Positions 44,960 through 54,236 of a DNA stretch of 64,000 bases are shown piece after piece. Position numbers and translations under genes: made by a program. The stretch lies in contig JAHIRM010000050.1 of the NCBI GenBank assembly GCA_018818595.1, positions 1 to 64,000 on the forward strand, read 5' to 3'. Numbering within the stretch: the first letter of the stretch is position 1; the number at the start of each line of letters is the position of its first letter. This DNA is from Bacillota bacterium. Its GTDB lineage: Bacteria > Bacillota_I > Bacilli_A > Izemoplasmatales > Hujiaoplasmataceae. The notes beneath the pieces are model-generated. The model was not told where the DNA came from. It searched no databases and worked only from the letters and a program-made list of their open reading frames with translations.

Positions 44960-46552
44960 GTGAAAGATTCATATTCGAAAGAAGATGATATTTTGGATAG
45001 AACATTTAAAATTAGAATTCTATTTACAAGCGACTCACATGGTTCATTGCTGGATTTAAACTACTCAAACAATCAATTAGTAGATTATGGAATGGTCAAA
45101 ATTGCATCATTGATAAAGAAATATCGAACAAAATCAACGGTATTAATTGATGGTGGAGATACCATACAAGGTAGTCCTTTGCTCTATTACCATCAATTAC
45201 ATAGAAACAACTTTAGCCACCCCGTTGCGACCATTTTTAATCAATTAAAATATGATTTCTTTGTTCCAGGAAATCATGATTTTAATTATGGGATTGATTA
45301 TTTAAATCAATTTACAAGAGAGTTACATTCGACAACTCTTTGTGCTAATATCTTAACAAAAGAACATAATCTATATTTTGATAAAGCTTATGAAATAAGG
45401 AATTATCCGCATGGAGTTAAGGTAGCTTTTATTGGATTAACGACCCAATACATTCCTAATTGGGAACAACCATCTAATATAAAAGACTTGGAATTTGTAA
45501 ATGTTATCGATAAATTAAAAGAAGTACTAGCAGAAATTAAATCAACCTATTCAGTCCAAGGAATCGTTGTCATTTACCATGGAGGATTTGAAAAAGAGTT
45601 AGATACTCTAAAAGATTATGTAAGCGATACTGGTGAAAATTTAGGATCCAAAATTCTTGAAACTTTCCCTGAAATTAATGTACTACTTACGGGGCATCAA
45701 CACCGGCTGATTTCTCAAAATGTAAAACAAACAACCGTTATTCAACCAGGGTCATATGGTAAATATTTAGGTTTAATTGATATTTCATTTTCCAAAAATA
45801 AAACTTGGTCATTAGACAAAATTGAGTCACAAATATTAAGTAGTCAAGGAGTATTATCAGATAGAAACCTAGCTTTCACGATTAGCGATATAGAAGATGC
45901 TACTCAACTCTTTTTAGATCAAACAATCGGAACAGTTCCTAATAACGATTTAAAAATTGAGGATTTATTCCAAGCAAGACTTCATAAGCATAAAATTGTA
46001 ACCTTCATCAATCAAGTTCAGCTTTTAGCAAGCAAAGCAGATATCAGTTGTACTTCTTTAGGAAATGCCATAACTGGATTTGATAAAGAAATAACAGTAC
46101 GAAACGTTCTTAGCACTTATATTTATCCGAACACATTGACTGTCATTCAAATTACAGGAGAAAAATTAAGGAAAGCTCTAGAAAAAAATGCAGAATATTT
46201 TGTGATTGAAAACAATGAAATAGTTGCAAACCCGAAATATTCCTATCCAAAACTCGAACACTATAATTATGATATGTTTGATGGAATTGATTATGAATTT
46301 GATATATCAAAGGAATTTGGATTTCGAGTGATATCAATGACTTTTAAGAAAAAAGACATTAAAGATGAAGATGTATTTACGTTAGTCATGAATAATTATC
46401 GTGCAACGGGTGGAGGCGAATTTGAAATGTATAAAGGACTTCCAATTCTGAAAGAAATGCAATTTGATATTGCAGAACTTTTAATTAATTATATTCGAGA
46501 ACATAAAGAATTGGTTATCCCAGATATTCATAATATCCATATCCATAAATAG
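44960..46552 (+). CDS. 5'-nucleotidase/UDP-sugar hydrolase family metallophosphatase
   Basis: A 530-residue protein with an N-terminal metallophosphoesterase domain (TSDSHGSLLDL, LIDGGDTIQGSPL, VPGNHDFNYG, YHGG, LTGHQHR) and a C-terminal 5'-nucleotidase domain (about 330-520: IRNVLSTYIYPNTL, RATGGGEFEMY). There is no signal peptide, so unlike many relatives it should be cytosolic. It hydrolyses nucleotides to nucleosides or other phosphomonoesters. GTG 44960 has no Shine-Dalgarno; TTG at 44993, after AAGAAG, is an alternative giving 519 residues. It ends at a terminator just before the molybdenum hydroxylase cluster, so it may feed purine breakdown (inference). Confidence 0.9.
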   Translation: MKDSYSKEDDILDRTFKIRILFTSDSHGSLLDLNYSNNQLVDYGMVKIASLIKKYRTKSTVLIDGGDTIQGSPLLYYHQLHRNNFSHPVATIFNQLKYDFFVPGNHDFNYGIDYLNQFTRELHSTTLCANILTKEHNLYFDKAYEIRNYPHGVKVAFIGLTTQYIPNWEQPSNIKDLEFVNVIDKLKEVLAEIKSTYSVQGIVVIYHGGFEKELDTLKDYVSDTGENLGSKILETFPEINVLLTGHQHRLISQNVKQTTVIQPGSYGKYLGLIDISFSKNKTWSLDKIESQILSSQGVLSDRNLAFTISDIEDATQLFLDQTIGTVPNNDLKIEDLFQARLHKHKIVTFINQVQLLASKADISCTSLGNAITGFDKEITVRNVLSTYIYPNTLTVIQITGEKLRKALEKNAEYFVIENNEIVANPKYSYPKLEHYNYDMFDGIDYEFDISKEFGFRVISMTFKKKDIKDEDVFTLVMNNYRATGGGEFEMYKGLPILKEMQFDIAELLINYIREHKELVIPDIHNIHIHK

Positions 46553-46580
46553 AACACTTTCAAAATCAATTTATGAAAGA

Positions 46581-46612
46581 AAAACACTCATTATTTGAGT
46601 GTTTTATTTTAC
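46581..46612 (+). terminator. intrinsic terminator
   Basis: AAAACACTCA (46581-46590) pairs with TGAGTGTTTT (46596-46605), followed by ATTTT. It isolates the purine cluster from upstream transcription. Confidence 0.9.
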
Positions 46613-46662
46613 CTATTTTCTCCCTTTTTTCTAAAAAAGTCGTAGTAAATGTAGCCAAAACA

Positions 46663-46671
46663 TGATATAAT
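46663..46671 (+). promoter_or_regulatory. extended -10 promoter of the molybdenum hydroxylase cluster
   Basis: TGATATAAT, an extended -10, about 128 bp before mocA. The -35 is poor, which would fit an activator-dependent promoter. The long leader (46680-46795) is AT-rich and shows no riboswitch that I recognise. Confidence 0.5.
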
Positions 46672-46798
46672 AAACGTTACAATTTAATTCAAAACATGTT
46701 TTTTTGTAGATGATTGTGCTAAATTTGTTCTGATTAATTCATGGTTTAACGTATTTTTTTTATCACGATGATGAAAGCGCTTGAAAAGGAGTGACAAT

Positions 46799-47362
46799 AT
46801 GACTCAAGGAATTATTTTAGCTGGAGGTTATTCTTCTAGACAACACCAAAACAAAATGAGTTTACTCTATCAAAACAAAGAATTGATTTTACATGTTATT
46901 GAAACAATGAACGATTTTGTGGATAAAATCATTGTCGTAACAGGACATTTCCATCAAGAAATTTACGATTTAATTTCAAACACTCCAAAAGTTGAAATTA
47001 TTCAAAATTTCAACTACGATTTGGGAATGTTTAAATCCATTCAATGTGCCGTAACAGAAACTAGTGAGGATTTTTTCTTAATCCCTGGAGATTATCCTTT
47101 CGTAAAAAAAAGCACGTATCAAGCACTGTTAAAAGAAAAAGGAGAATTTATTGTACCAAGCTTTAACAATAAGCTTGGACATCCTTTATTAATTTCAAAA
47201 TTGATGCGTCAAGAAATTTTACAAGAAAATTGTTTATCTAATTTAAAAATAATACGAAATAGACATCAAATAACCTATGTGAATGTTCAAGATGAAGGCA
47301 TTTTAATCGATATTGATACCGTACAAGATTATGAATTATTTATTCGAAATCGAAAGGACTGA
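46799..47362 (+). CDS. mocA: MocA-like molybdenum cofactor nucleotidyltransferase
   Basis: A 187-residue MobA/MocA-type NTP transferase. The N-terminal nucleotide-binding motif is ILAGGYSSRQHQNKM, where the usual RxGxxK is changed to RQHQNK, and the later metal motif is LIPGDYPFV. It should add CMP (or another nucleotide) to molybdopterin to make the dinucleotide cofactor of molybdenum hydroxylases, a job that fits the two such enzymes encoded downstream. The ATG at 46799 is preceded by AAAGGAG; an upstream TTG at 46781 overlaps the site. It is the first gene of the cluster, 4 bp before the next. Confidence 0.85.
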   Translation: MTQGIILAGGYSSRQHQNKMSLLYQNKELILHVIETMNDFVDKIIVVTGHFHQEIYDLISNTPKVEIIQNFNYDLGMFKSIQCAVTETSEDFFLIPGDYPFVKKSTYQALLKEKGEFIVPSFNNKLGHPLLISKLMRQEILQENCLSNLKIIRNRHQITYVNVQDEGILIDIDTVQDYELFIRNRKD

Positions 47363-47366
47363 AATA

Positions 47367-48170
47367 ATGAAAGTTCAACAATATTATAATGCTTCCTCTT
47401 TAGAAGAAGCCTATCAAATGCTTTTGTTAAGCAATAAGAATATGATTATTGCTGGGGGAGCTTGGCTTAAATTATCCGTAAAATCAGTTGATACTTTGCT
47501 TGGACTTGAGCATCTTGGACTCGACGAAATCGTTGAAAACAAAGCTCAAATTGAAATTGGATCAATGGTTCCTTTAAGACAAATCGAAACAAACCCTGCA
47601 TTAATTGAACTTGCAAGTGGAATCCTTCCATTCGCCATTCATAATGTCATGGGAGTTCCCATTCGAAATGTGGCAACTCTTGGTGGTACTGTCATGGGGA
47701 AGTATGGGTTTTCTGATATATTGACCGCTTTACTCGTAATGAACGCTCGTTTAGTTTTTTATCATCTTGGAGAAGTCTCTTTAGAAGAGCACCTAAATTC
47801 ATCAAGAAAAGATAAAGACATTCTTTTAAAAATCATCATCCCAAAATCAAAGATGTCTGGTTTCTTTAAGAAAGTCGCCATTACAGCGTTGGATTTTGCG
47901 ATAATCAATGTTGCATTATCATACTCCTCAGATAAAATAATGATTTCTGTCGGAGCAAGACCCGCACTAGCAAGTCTTGCAAAAGAAGCCATGGCGTATT
48001 TTAATTCTCAATCTAATATAACTGATGACGTAATTGAAACGTGTGCAAATATTGTGATAAACGAATTGTCATTTGGTAGTAACAGCCGTTCTTCTGCAGA
48101 ATACCGAAAAAATCTTGCAAAAGTCTATATAAGTCGAGGATTGAAAGAGGTGACGTCTTATGAAAATTAA
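47367..48170 (+). CDS. molybdenum hydroxylase 1, FAD-binding subunit
   Basis: A 267-residue FAD subunit of the xanthine dehydrogenase/CO dehydrogenase medium-chain family. The first FAD motif is IIAGGAWLKLS and the second is NVATLGGTVMGKYGFSD. Both differ from the standard AGGTDL and TIGGN and match the clostridial type in which the Thr-Asp is replaced by a Trp-Leu. It passes electrons from the iron-sulfur subunit to an acceptor. The start is ATG 47367, with GAAAGGA just upstream. It overlaps the iron-sulfur gene by 11 bp. The order FAD, Fe-S, Mo is reverse to that of the second hydroxylase. Confidence 0.9.
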   Translation: MKVQQYYNASSLEEAYQMLLLSNKNMIIAGGAWLKLSVKSVDTLLGLEHLGLDEIVENKAQIEIGSMVPLRQIETNPALIELASGILPFAIHNVMGVPIRNVATLGGTVMGKYGFSDILTALLVMNARLVFYHLGEVSLEEHLNSSRKDKDILLKIIIPKSKMSGFFKKVAITALDFAIINVALSYSSDKIMISVGARPALASLAKEAMAYFNSQSNITDDVIETCANIVINELSFGSNSRSSAEYRKNLAKVYISRGLKEVTSYEN

Positions 48171-48612
48171 TCTTGTCATTAATAACATCAAAAAAGAATT
48201 TAATGTAGATCCAAGTGAATATTTACTAGATACGTTACGAAACAATCATTATTTAAGTGTGAAAAGAGGATGTGATTCCACAAGTTGTGGAGTTTGCACG
48301 GTCTTACTCGATGGAAAACCTGTCCCATCTTGTTCCATTTTAAGCGTAAGAGCCACGGGACATGAAATTACAACGGTTGAAGGTATCCAAAAAGAAGCTG
48401 AAAAATTAAGCGGATATTTTGGGCTTGAAGGTGCCGATCAATGTGGATATTGTAATCCTTCTATGGCGCTCGCTGTTTATGCCTTAAAAAACGAATTAGA
48501 GAACCCAACCGATGATCAAATAAGAGAATATTTAGTTGGAAATCTTTGTAGATGTACAGGCTACGTCTCTCAACATAAAGCCATAAAAAAGTATTTAGGT
48601 GATAAAGCATGA
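48160..48612 (+). CDS. molybdenum hydroxylase 1, [2Fe-2S] subunit
   Basis: A 150-residue subunit with two [2Fe-2S] clusters. The plant-type site is GCDSTSCGVC plus a later SC; the second is CGYC with CRCTGY. The first has DSTSCGVC where the usual is GEGxCGAC, and the second CGYCNPS where CGFCTPG is common. These are the family's clostridial variants. It links the Mo site to the FAD subunit. It overlaps the FAD gene by 11 bp and the Mo gene by 4 bp. Confidence 0.93.
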   Translation: MKINLVINNIKKEFNVDPSEYLLDTLRNNHYLSVKRGCDSTSCGVCTVLLDGKPVPSCSILSVRATGHEITTVEGIQKEAEKLSGYFGLEGADQCGYCNPSMALAVYALKNELENPTDDQIREYLVGNLCRCTGYVSQHKAIKKYLGDKA

Positions 48613-50936
48613 AAGTTGTAAACCAAAAACTTCCATCCATAGATGGAAAAGGATTAATGATGGGTCGTCCTGCTTACACAGACGATTTAGCTGAAAAGAA
48701 TTCCTTAATTGTCAAAGTATTAAGAAGTCCATATGCTTACGCAAAAATTAAAAGCATCGATACATCTAAAGCAAAACATTTAGAAGGAATTGAACTGGTT
48801 TTAACCTATCAAGATTTTAAAAGAATTCCTTATACCAGAGCAGGGCAAGGATATCCTGAGCCTTCACCGCATGATAAGTTTATTTTAGATGAATTTGTAA
48901 GATATATAGGCGATGAAGTATGCGCAGTTGCTGGACATACAAATGAAATATGCGAAGAAGCTCTTTCTTTAATCGAAGTAGAATATGAAGTGTTAGAACC
49001 TGTTTTAGATTTTGAAAAAGCGATGAATCATAAAAGCATCATTCATCCAGAACCAGAGATCCATGAAATGTTTCCGATTGGATTTGAACCTCTTAAAAAC
49101 ATAGCCGCAAGCTATCAAATGAATGTAGGAGATGTTTCAAAATCTCTAAAAGAATCAGAAGTTACAATCGAACAATCTTTTTATACACAAGCACAGTCTC
49201 ATGCAATGTTAGAACCACATACAGTAAACGCAAGAATTGACTTTCAAAACCGTTTGGTTTTATATTCTGCGACACAAACTCCTTTTCATGTGAGAAGAAT
49301 TATATCTCAAACTCTAGAAATTCCTTTAAGTAAAATTAGAGTCATAAAACCAAGAGTTGGTGGAGGTTTTGGTGGAAAACAAGCTATTCATGGTGAAATG
49401 TTAGTTTCTTTTGTTACTTTAAAAACAGGAAAACCTTCAAAGATGGTTTACACGAGAAAAGAAGTATTTGAATCCGCATATACAAGACATCCTATGCGAA
49501 TAGATTTAAAACTTGGAGCGATGAAAGATGGCACATTAAAAGCCATTGATTGTTATATTTTATCCGATACAGGAGCGTACGGAGAACATGCGTTAACGGT
49601 CTTTATGGTTGCGGGATCGAAAGTACTGCCACTTTACAATAAAGTAGATTCTGTTCGTTTTCATGGACACGTGGTTTATACAAACCATACTTCAGCTGGA
49701 GCTTTTAGAGGATATGGAGCCATTCAAGGAAATTTTGCTTTAGAATCGGCCATCGACATGCTCTGTCATAAACTGAAGATGGATCCTATCTATTTCAGAC
49801 AAAAAAACATGATTTTAGAAGGAGAAACTTCACCAATCTTTTCCATTATGGGTGAAGGTACAGAAGGAACCGCTATGAACATGGAGTCTTGTAAATTAGA
49901 CTTTTGTGTGAAGCGAGGTATGGAATTAATTAACTGGAAGAACAAGTATCCAAATATTCAATTATCTCCTTCAAAAGTAAAAGCAGTTGGAATGGCTATT
50001 GCGATGCAAGGAAGTGGAATTCCTTATATCGATATGGGATCGGCAACTCTTAAATTAAATGATGATGGTTTTTATAATTTGCTAATAGGAGCAACGGATA
50101 TTGGGCAAGGAAGTGACACTATTCTTGCACAAATAGCAGCAGAAGAATTACAAACAACATTAGATAAAATTATTGTTTATTCTTCCGATACTGATTTAAC
50201 CCCATTTGATACTGGAGCTTATGCGTCCAGTACGACTTATGTATCTGGAAACGCTGTTTTACTTGCCGCTAAAAAAATGAAGAATTCATTGTTTGTTGAA
50301 GCTTCAAGAATATTAAAAACATCAAAAGAAGAGATTTTATTTGATGGAGAAATCTTTCAAGACCAAGTAAGTTTACGAAAAATTAGTTTTAAAGAATTAT
50401 CCAATCAAATTACGTATAACGAAGATCAAAAACAATTAATGGTCACTTCAAGTTATGTTGGACACAAATCACCACCACCTTTTATGGCTGGTTTCATTGA
50501 AATTAATGTTGACAACCAAACAGGAGAAGTCGAGATATGTAATTACGTAAGTGTTGTGGATTGTGGGACAACTATTAATCCAAAACTTGCTAGAGGACAA
50601 GTGGAAGGTGGAATCGTTCAAGGACTAGGTATGGCGATGTATGAAGACGTTAAATCAACTTCTAAAGGGAAATTAATCACAAATGATTTTTTGACCTATA
50701 AAATTCCTACTAGACTTGAAATCAAACACTTAACGACTGAATTTGCGGATAGTTATGAGGAATCAGGTCCTTTTGGAGCAAAATCGGTTGGCGAAATTGG
50801 AATTGATACTCCTCCTGCCGCGCTGGCAAATGCTTTATATAATGCACTTGGAATTCGGATTACCTCTTTACCAATTACACCAGAAATTATATTAAAGAAA
50901 ATACAAGAAAAGGAGTTGTTAAATAATGAAAAATAA
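48609..50936 (+). CDS. molybdenum hydroxylase 1, molybdopterin-binding subunit
   Basis: The 775-residue catalytic subunit of a xanthine-dehydrogenase-type hydroxylase. Cofactor motifs are RVGGGFGGKQ, AGAFRGYGAIQ (the substrate Arg), DIGQGSDTILAQ, and GAKSVGEIG with the catalytic Glu. It hydroxylates an N-heterocycle such as a purine. Which substrate cannot be read from sequence: the subfamily includes enzymes for xanthine, nicotinate and similar compounds. A labile selenium is known in some relatives, but no Sec codon or selD is seen here. The gene overlaps its neighbours on both sides (4 and 11 bp). Confidence 0.93.
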   Translation: MKVVNQKLPSIDGKGLMMGRPAYTDDLAEKNSLIVKVLRSPYAYAKIKSIDTSKAKHLEGIELVLTYQDFKRIPYTRAGQGYPEPSPHDKFILDEFVRYIGDEVCAVAGHTNEICEEALSLIEVEYEVLEPVLDFEKAMNHKSIIHPEPEIHEMFPIGFEPLKNIAASYQMNVGDVSKSLKESEVTIEQSFYTQAQSHAMLEPHTVNARIDFQNRLVLYSATQTPFHVRRIISQTLEIPLSKIRVIKPRVGGGFGGKQAIHGEMLVSFVTLKTGKPSKMVYTRKEVFESAYTRHPMRIDLKLGAMKDGTLKAIDCYILSDTGAYGEHALTVFMVAGSKVLPLYNKVDSVRFHGHVVYTNHTSAGAFRGYGAIQGNFALESAIDMLCHKLKMDPIYFRQKNMILEGETSPIFSIMGEGTEGTAMNMESCKLDFCVKRGMELINWKNKYPNIQLSPSKVKAVGMAIAMQGSGIPYIDMGSATLKLNDDGFYNLLIGATDIGQGSDTILAQIAAEELQTTLDKIIVYSSDTDLTPFDTGAYASSTTYVSGNAVLLAAKKMKNSLFVEASRILKTSKEEILFDGEIFQDQVSLRKISFKELSNQITYNEDQKQLMVTSSYVGHKSPPPFMAGFIEINVDNQTGEVEICNYVSVVDCGTTINPKLARGQVEGGIVQGLGMAMYEDVKSTSKGKLITNDFLTYKIPTRLEIKHLTTEFADSYEESGPFGAKSVGEIGIDTPPAALANALYNALGIRITSLPITPEIILKKIQEKELLNNEK

Positions 50937-51558
50937 CAAATTAAATAAGATTTCTACCATTTTATTTTATGGAGCTATCTGGGGGATTCTAGAAGCTTCT
51001 TTGGGATATGTATTGCATTTTGTCCCTACGTTTATTGCCGGAACAATTATGTTTCCAATCGTGTCAGTTCTTTTAGTGAGAGCTTACGCAAAAACAAACT
51101 CAAAAGCATCGCTTGTTTTCATCGGATTGGTTGCCTCTTTTATAAAAGGAATTAATTTATTTATGCCTCAATATAGTATTTGGAAAACGATAAATCCAAT
51201 GATTTCCATCGTTGTTGAATCAATACTAGTGCTTGCAGTCATTCAAATAATCAGCAAAGATAAACCACTTCAAACTTTTGTAGCTTTACCACTTGTAAGC
51301 ATTGGCTGGAGAGTATTGTTCCTTGCTAATCTTGGAATTCAGTTTCTTGCTAATGGATACCTTGCTACTCAAATTTCTGGTATTTATCCTGCATTTGAAT
51401 TTGTAATCTTAAGTGGAATTGTAAGTGGAGTTATCGGTGTTTCCTTATTGGTAATCAATTCTCTTTGGAATAAGAAGATTAAGTTAAGTGTTTCCATTAA
51501 ACCTGTATTATCTTTTATCACGTTTGCTTTAGCGATTGTCATTACGATTTTACTATAA
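50926..51558 (+). CDS. hypothetical membrane protein in the Mo hydroxylase cluster
   Basis: A 210-residue protein with six hydrophobic segments (for example ILFYGAIWGILEASLGY, ISIVVESILVLAVI, FITFALAIVITILL). Its size and layout resemble an ECF-transporter S component (a substrate-binding membrane protein), so it may take up a purine, molybdate or cofactor; this is inference only. The start overlaps the Mo subunit stop by 11 bp, with AAGGAG just before. A terminator-like hairpin follows at 51566. Confidence 0.7.
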   Translation: MKNNKLNKISTILFYGAIWGILEASLGYVLHFVPTFIAGTIMFPIVSVLLVRAYAKTNSKASLVFIGLVASFIKGINLFMPQYSIWKTINPMISIVVESILVLAVIQIISKDKPLQTFVALPLVSIGWRVLFLANLGIQFLANGYLATQISGIYPAFEFVILSGIVSGVIGVSLLVINSLWNKKIKLSVSIKPVLSFITFALAIVITILL

Positions 51559-51565
51559 ATTTATG

Positions 51566-51600
51566 CCAAGGGGTAAGACATTAATCCCTTGGTTTTATTC
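51566..51600 (+). terminator. intrinsic terminator within the purine cluster
   Basis: CCAAGGG (51566-51572) pairs with CCCTTGG (51586-51592), followed by TTTTATTCT. It would end a first transcript (mocA to the membrane protein) or reduce expression of the downstream genes. Confidence 0.8.
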
Positions 51601-51627
51601 TCTACCCACAGAAAAAGAGGTGAAATA

Positions 51628-52470
51628 ATGCTTTCAATTTATGAGAAAATTCTCGATTTTAAAAAAAGAGGAATTCCTTCCATCGTTGTAACTGCGGTAA
51701 AAAAGCAAGATGCAGGTCCTGTAGAAGTTGGCAAGAAAATGATTGTTGCTATTACGGGTGAAGCGTTTGGAACCGTAGGAGGCGGAGCAATTGAATATTA
51801 TGCCAGAGAAAAATGCAAAACCTTATTACTATCAAGGGAAAATTTATTAGAAGAATATTTACTAAGTGAAGGAGAAGTTCTTCCAAATACCAAAACCTTA
51901 CCCATGGTTTGTGGAGGAGTGGTTACTTTATTTTATGAATACATTGGATCGAAAGAAATGATTTATATTTTTGGAGCTGGTCATGTTAGTCAAGCTCTCG
52001 TAAATATTTTAAAAACAATGGATTACCATGTTACGGTTATCGATGAACGCAAAAATGTCATTGATTCGTTTTTACAAGCTGACATAAGAATCAACATGCC
52101 TTTTGTTGAATACATCGAACAAAATCCTATTCCTGATGATTCTTTCATTGTGGTTTGTACTCCAAGTCATAAACATGATTATCATGTCATTAATAAAGTA
52201 ATCGAGTTAAACATAAAACCAAAATACATGGGGATGCTTTGTTCTCCTGATAAGTTAAAAGATTATCTTGAAAAAACCTATGATTTATTTGGCAAAGACG
52301 TTGATTTATCTCATTTTTATTCGCCCATTGGACTTGATTTAGGTGGAGGTTCTCCTGAAGAAATCGCCATTTCAATCACCTCAGAAATACTTGCCGTATC
52401 CAATCATAAAACAGGACACAAACATTTAAGAGAGGCAATTGATGGTAAGGATTGTTACTGGAAAGATTAA
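51628..52470 (+). CDS. xdhC: XdhC family molybdenum hydroxylase maturation protein
   Basis: A 280-residue XdhC/CoxI protein, with the N-terminal XdhC domain (about 1-100: GTVGGGAIEYYA) and a C-terminal Rossmann domain (about 112-270: YIFGAGHVSQALV, CTPSHKHDYHV, GLDLGGGSPEEIAISI). XdhC proteins bind molybdenum cofactor and help to put a sulfido ligand on Mo before insertion into the enzyme. It should serve one or both hydroxylases here. The ATG at 51628 follows AAAGAGG; a start 13 codons earlier would cover the terminator hairpin. It overlaps the NTPase gene by 29 bp. Confidence 0.92.
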   Translation: MLSIYEKILDFKKRGIPSIVVTAVKKQDAGPVEVGKKMIVAITGEAFGTVGGGAIEYYAREKCKTLLLSRENLLEEYLLSEGEVLPNTKTLPMVCGGVVTLFYEYIGSKEMIYIFGAGHVSQALVNILKTMDYHVTVIDERKNVIDSFLQADIRINMPFVEYIEQNPIPDDSFIVVCTPSHKHDYHVINKVIELNIKPKYMGMLCSPDKLKDYLEKTYDLFGKDVDLSHFYSPIGLDLGGGSPEEIAISITSEILAVSNHKTGHKHLREAIDGKDCYWKD

Positions 52471-52918
52471 TTCTTTCAAAACAACCAAAATGATTGAATT
52501 GTATAAAAAAATCCAAAAAGGCGATGGATTTGTTTCTTTAAAAATAATGATCAAGGATAAGGTTCATAGTTACAATGCACTTCATCTTTTGACAAACGAA
52601 ACATTTCCTTTGATCATTCGAAAAGAATTCAATGATTCTTCAAAAGAAGTCATTTGTCAAATAGGTGAGTATCATTTTTTAAAAGATACAGTTTTATTGA
52701 TAGAAAACACAATTGAAAAGATGATAAAAGCAAAGGTTTCACCTATTTTTTTAGATGAAATTGGAAATTTAGAATTACAAGAAAAAGGATTTCATCAAAT
52801 TCTAAAAAAAATGATTTCTTCTAAACTTGATTTGTATTTATCAATTAGAGCTGACTTAGTGGATGAAATCATAAAAAAATATAACATAGAAGAATTCGAG
52901 ATAATTTCCTTATCGTAA
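52442..52918 (+). CDS. THEP1-like P-loop NTPase with altered Walker A
   Basis: A 158-residue protein similar to the NTPase_1/THEP1 family. The Walker A motif reads GKINSFKTT, where the second Gly is Phe (the usual GxxxxGK[ST]); Walker B is clear as IFLDEIGNLEL. A homologous NTPase accompanies molybdenum hydroxylase clusters and may regulate cofactor insertion. With the altered P-loop, nucleotide hydrolysis is uncertain. ATG 52442 is preceded by AGAGG; a TTG just upstream gives one more residue. It overlaps the xdhC gene by 29 bp. Confidence 0.75.
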   Translation: MVRIVTGKINSFKTTKMIELYKKIQKGDGFVSLKIMIKDKVHSYNALHLLTNETFPLIIRKEFNDSSKEVICQIGEYHFLKDTVLLIENTIEKMIKAKVSPIFLDEIGNLELQEKGFHQILKKMISSKLDLYLSIRADLVDEIIKKYNIEEFEIISLS

Positions 52919-52928
52919 GGAGGACCAC

Positions 52929-54236
52929 ATGATATATGACACTTGCATTCAAAATGGAATGGTATTTGTTGATGATGCGTTTGTAAAAACAAATCTTTAT
53001 ATCTTAGATGGAAAAATCGCTTTGATTAGTAAGGCTGTTTTGACATCTGTTTTGACGATTAACGCCATCAATCAGTATGTCATTCCAGGAATCATTGATC
53101 CTCATGTTCATTTCAATTTAGATTTAGGCAAAACGCATTCAAAAGATGATTTTTATAACGGAAGCATATGCGCAAGTTTTGGAGGTGTCACAACCTTTAT
53201 TGACTTTTTAGACCCTGTGGATAATCCAATTGATTTAGAAAAAGCATATTTGAAACGTCTAGAAGAAGCAAAATTATCTGTAATAGATTATAAATTTCAT
53301 GCGACGATTAAAAACCCTACTTGTGATTTAGAAGAATTTGTTCAAAAGATGTTATCTCTTGGAATTACTTCTTTAAAACTGTTTACTACGTATTCTAATT
53401 CTGGCAGAAGAACGTTTGATGCTCAAATTATTGAATTAATAAAATTATCTGAAAAATATCGTTTCACTCTACTCGCTCATATTGAAAACGATGAACTCAT
53501 TGATTTAAATAGTGCTTTTACATTTTGTGACTTATCCAAAAGTCGTCCAACCATTTCTGAAACAAAAGAAGCATTAAAACTTGCCTCGTTTGTAAGAAAA
53601 TATGGTGGAACACTTTATATGGTTCATCTAAGTAGTGGAGATACTTTAGAACGGTTAACTTTAGATTTTCCGGATATTTTGCATCAAAATTTTTTTGTTG
53701 AAAGTTGTCCTCACTATTTTTTGTTTTCTGATGAAGTTCTGCAAAGAAAAGATGGGTATCTGTATACACTTGCTCCCCCACTTAGAAGCTTTTTAGAAAA
53801 AGAAAAATTAAAATCTTTGTATTCTCACATTGATACAATAGGTACAGACCACTGTTCTTTTTTTACAAGCGAAAAGAAACAAGAGTTTCTCAATCAACTT
53901 CCTTTAGGAATTGGAGGAATTGAACATTCTTTTGAAGTGATGCATTCTCTTTTTCAGACAGATTCCATTATCAAATTAACAAAAAACGTTGCCACAATTC
54001 ATAACCTAAAAACAAAAGGGACGATTGAAGTAGGAAAAGATGCAGATCTTTGTATTTTTGAGAAGATGGATGGATTTATTCATGAAGATCACTCTACATC
54101 TGATTACTGTGTTTATATTGGAATCAAAAAAGATTTAAACATCGTTTCAACCATTTCAAGAGGTAAATTTATTGTAAAAGATAAAGTGTTTGTTGGAGGA
54201 TTTGGAACGTTTTTAAAAGGAAGTGACATTTCATGA
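52929..54236 (+). CDS. dihydropyrimidinase/hydantoinase-type amidohydrolase
   Basis: A 435-residue cyclic amidohydrolase. The binuclear metal site is HVHF (His59, His61), the carbamylated Lys150 in TSLKLF, His184 in LLAHIEND, His233 in MVHLSSG and the catalytic Asp307 in GTDHC. It opens a cyclic amide: hydantoin, dihydropyrimidine or allantoin. In this cluster a product of purine or pyrimidine ring reduction is the likely target. AAGGAGG lies just before the ATG. It overlaps ssnA by 4 bp. Confidence 0.92.
   Translation: MIYDTCIQNGMVFVDDAFVKTNLYILDGKIALISKAVLTSVLTINAINQYVIPGIIDPHVHFNLDLGKTHSKDDFYNGSICASFGGVTTFIDFLDPVDNPIDLEKAYLKRLEEAKLSVIDYKFHATIKNPTCDLEEFVQKMLSLGITSLKLFTTYSNSGRRTFDAQIIELIKLSEKYRFTLLAHIENDELIDLNSAFTFCDLSKSRPTISETKEALKLASFVRKYGGTLYMVHLSSGDTLERLTLDFPDILHQNFFVESCPHYFLFSDEVLQRKDGYLYTLAPPLRSFLEKEKLKSLYSHIDTIGTDHCSFFTSEKKQEFLNQLPLGIGGIEHSFEVMHSLFQTDSIIKLTKNVATIHNLKTKGTIEVGKDADLCIFEKMDGFIHEDHSTSDYCVYIGIKKDLNIVSTISRGKFIVKDKVFVGGFGTFLKGSDIS

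Noticed and set aside
46672-46798. Purine or molybdenum cofactor riboswitch before mocA
   Set aside because: The leader is AT-rich and lacks the conserved cores of these riboswitches.
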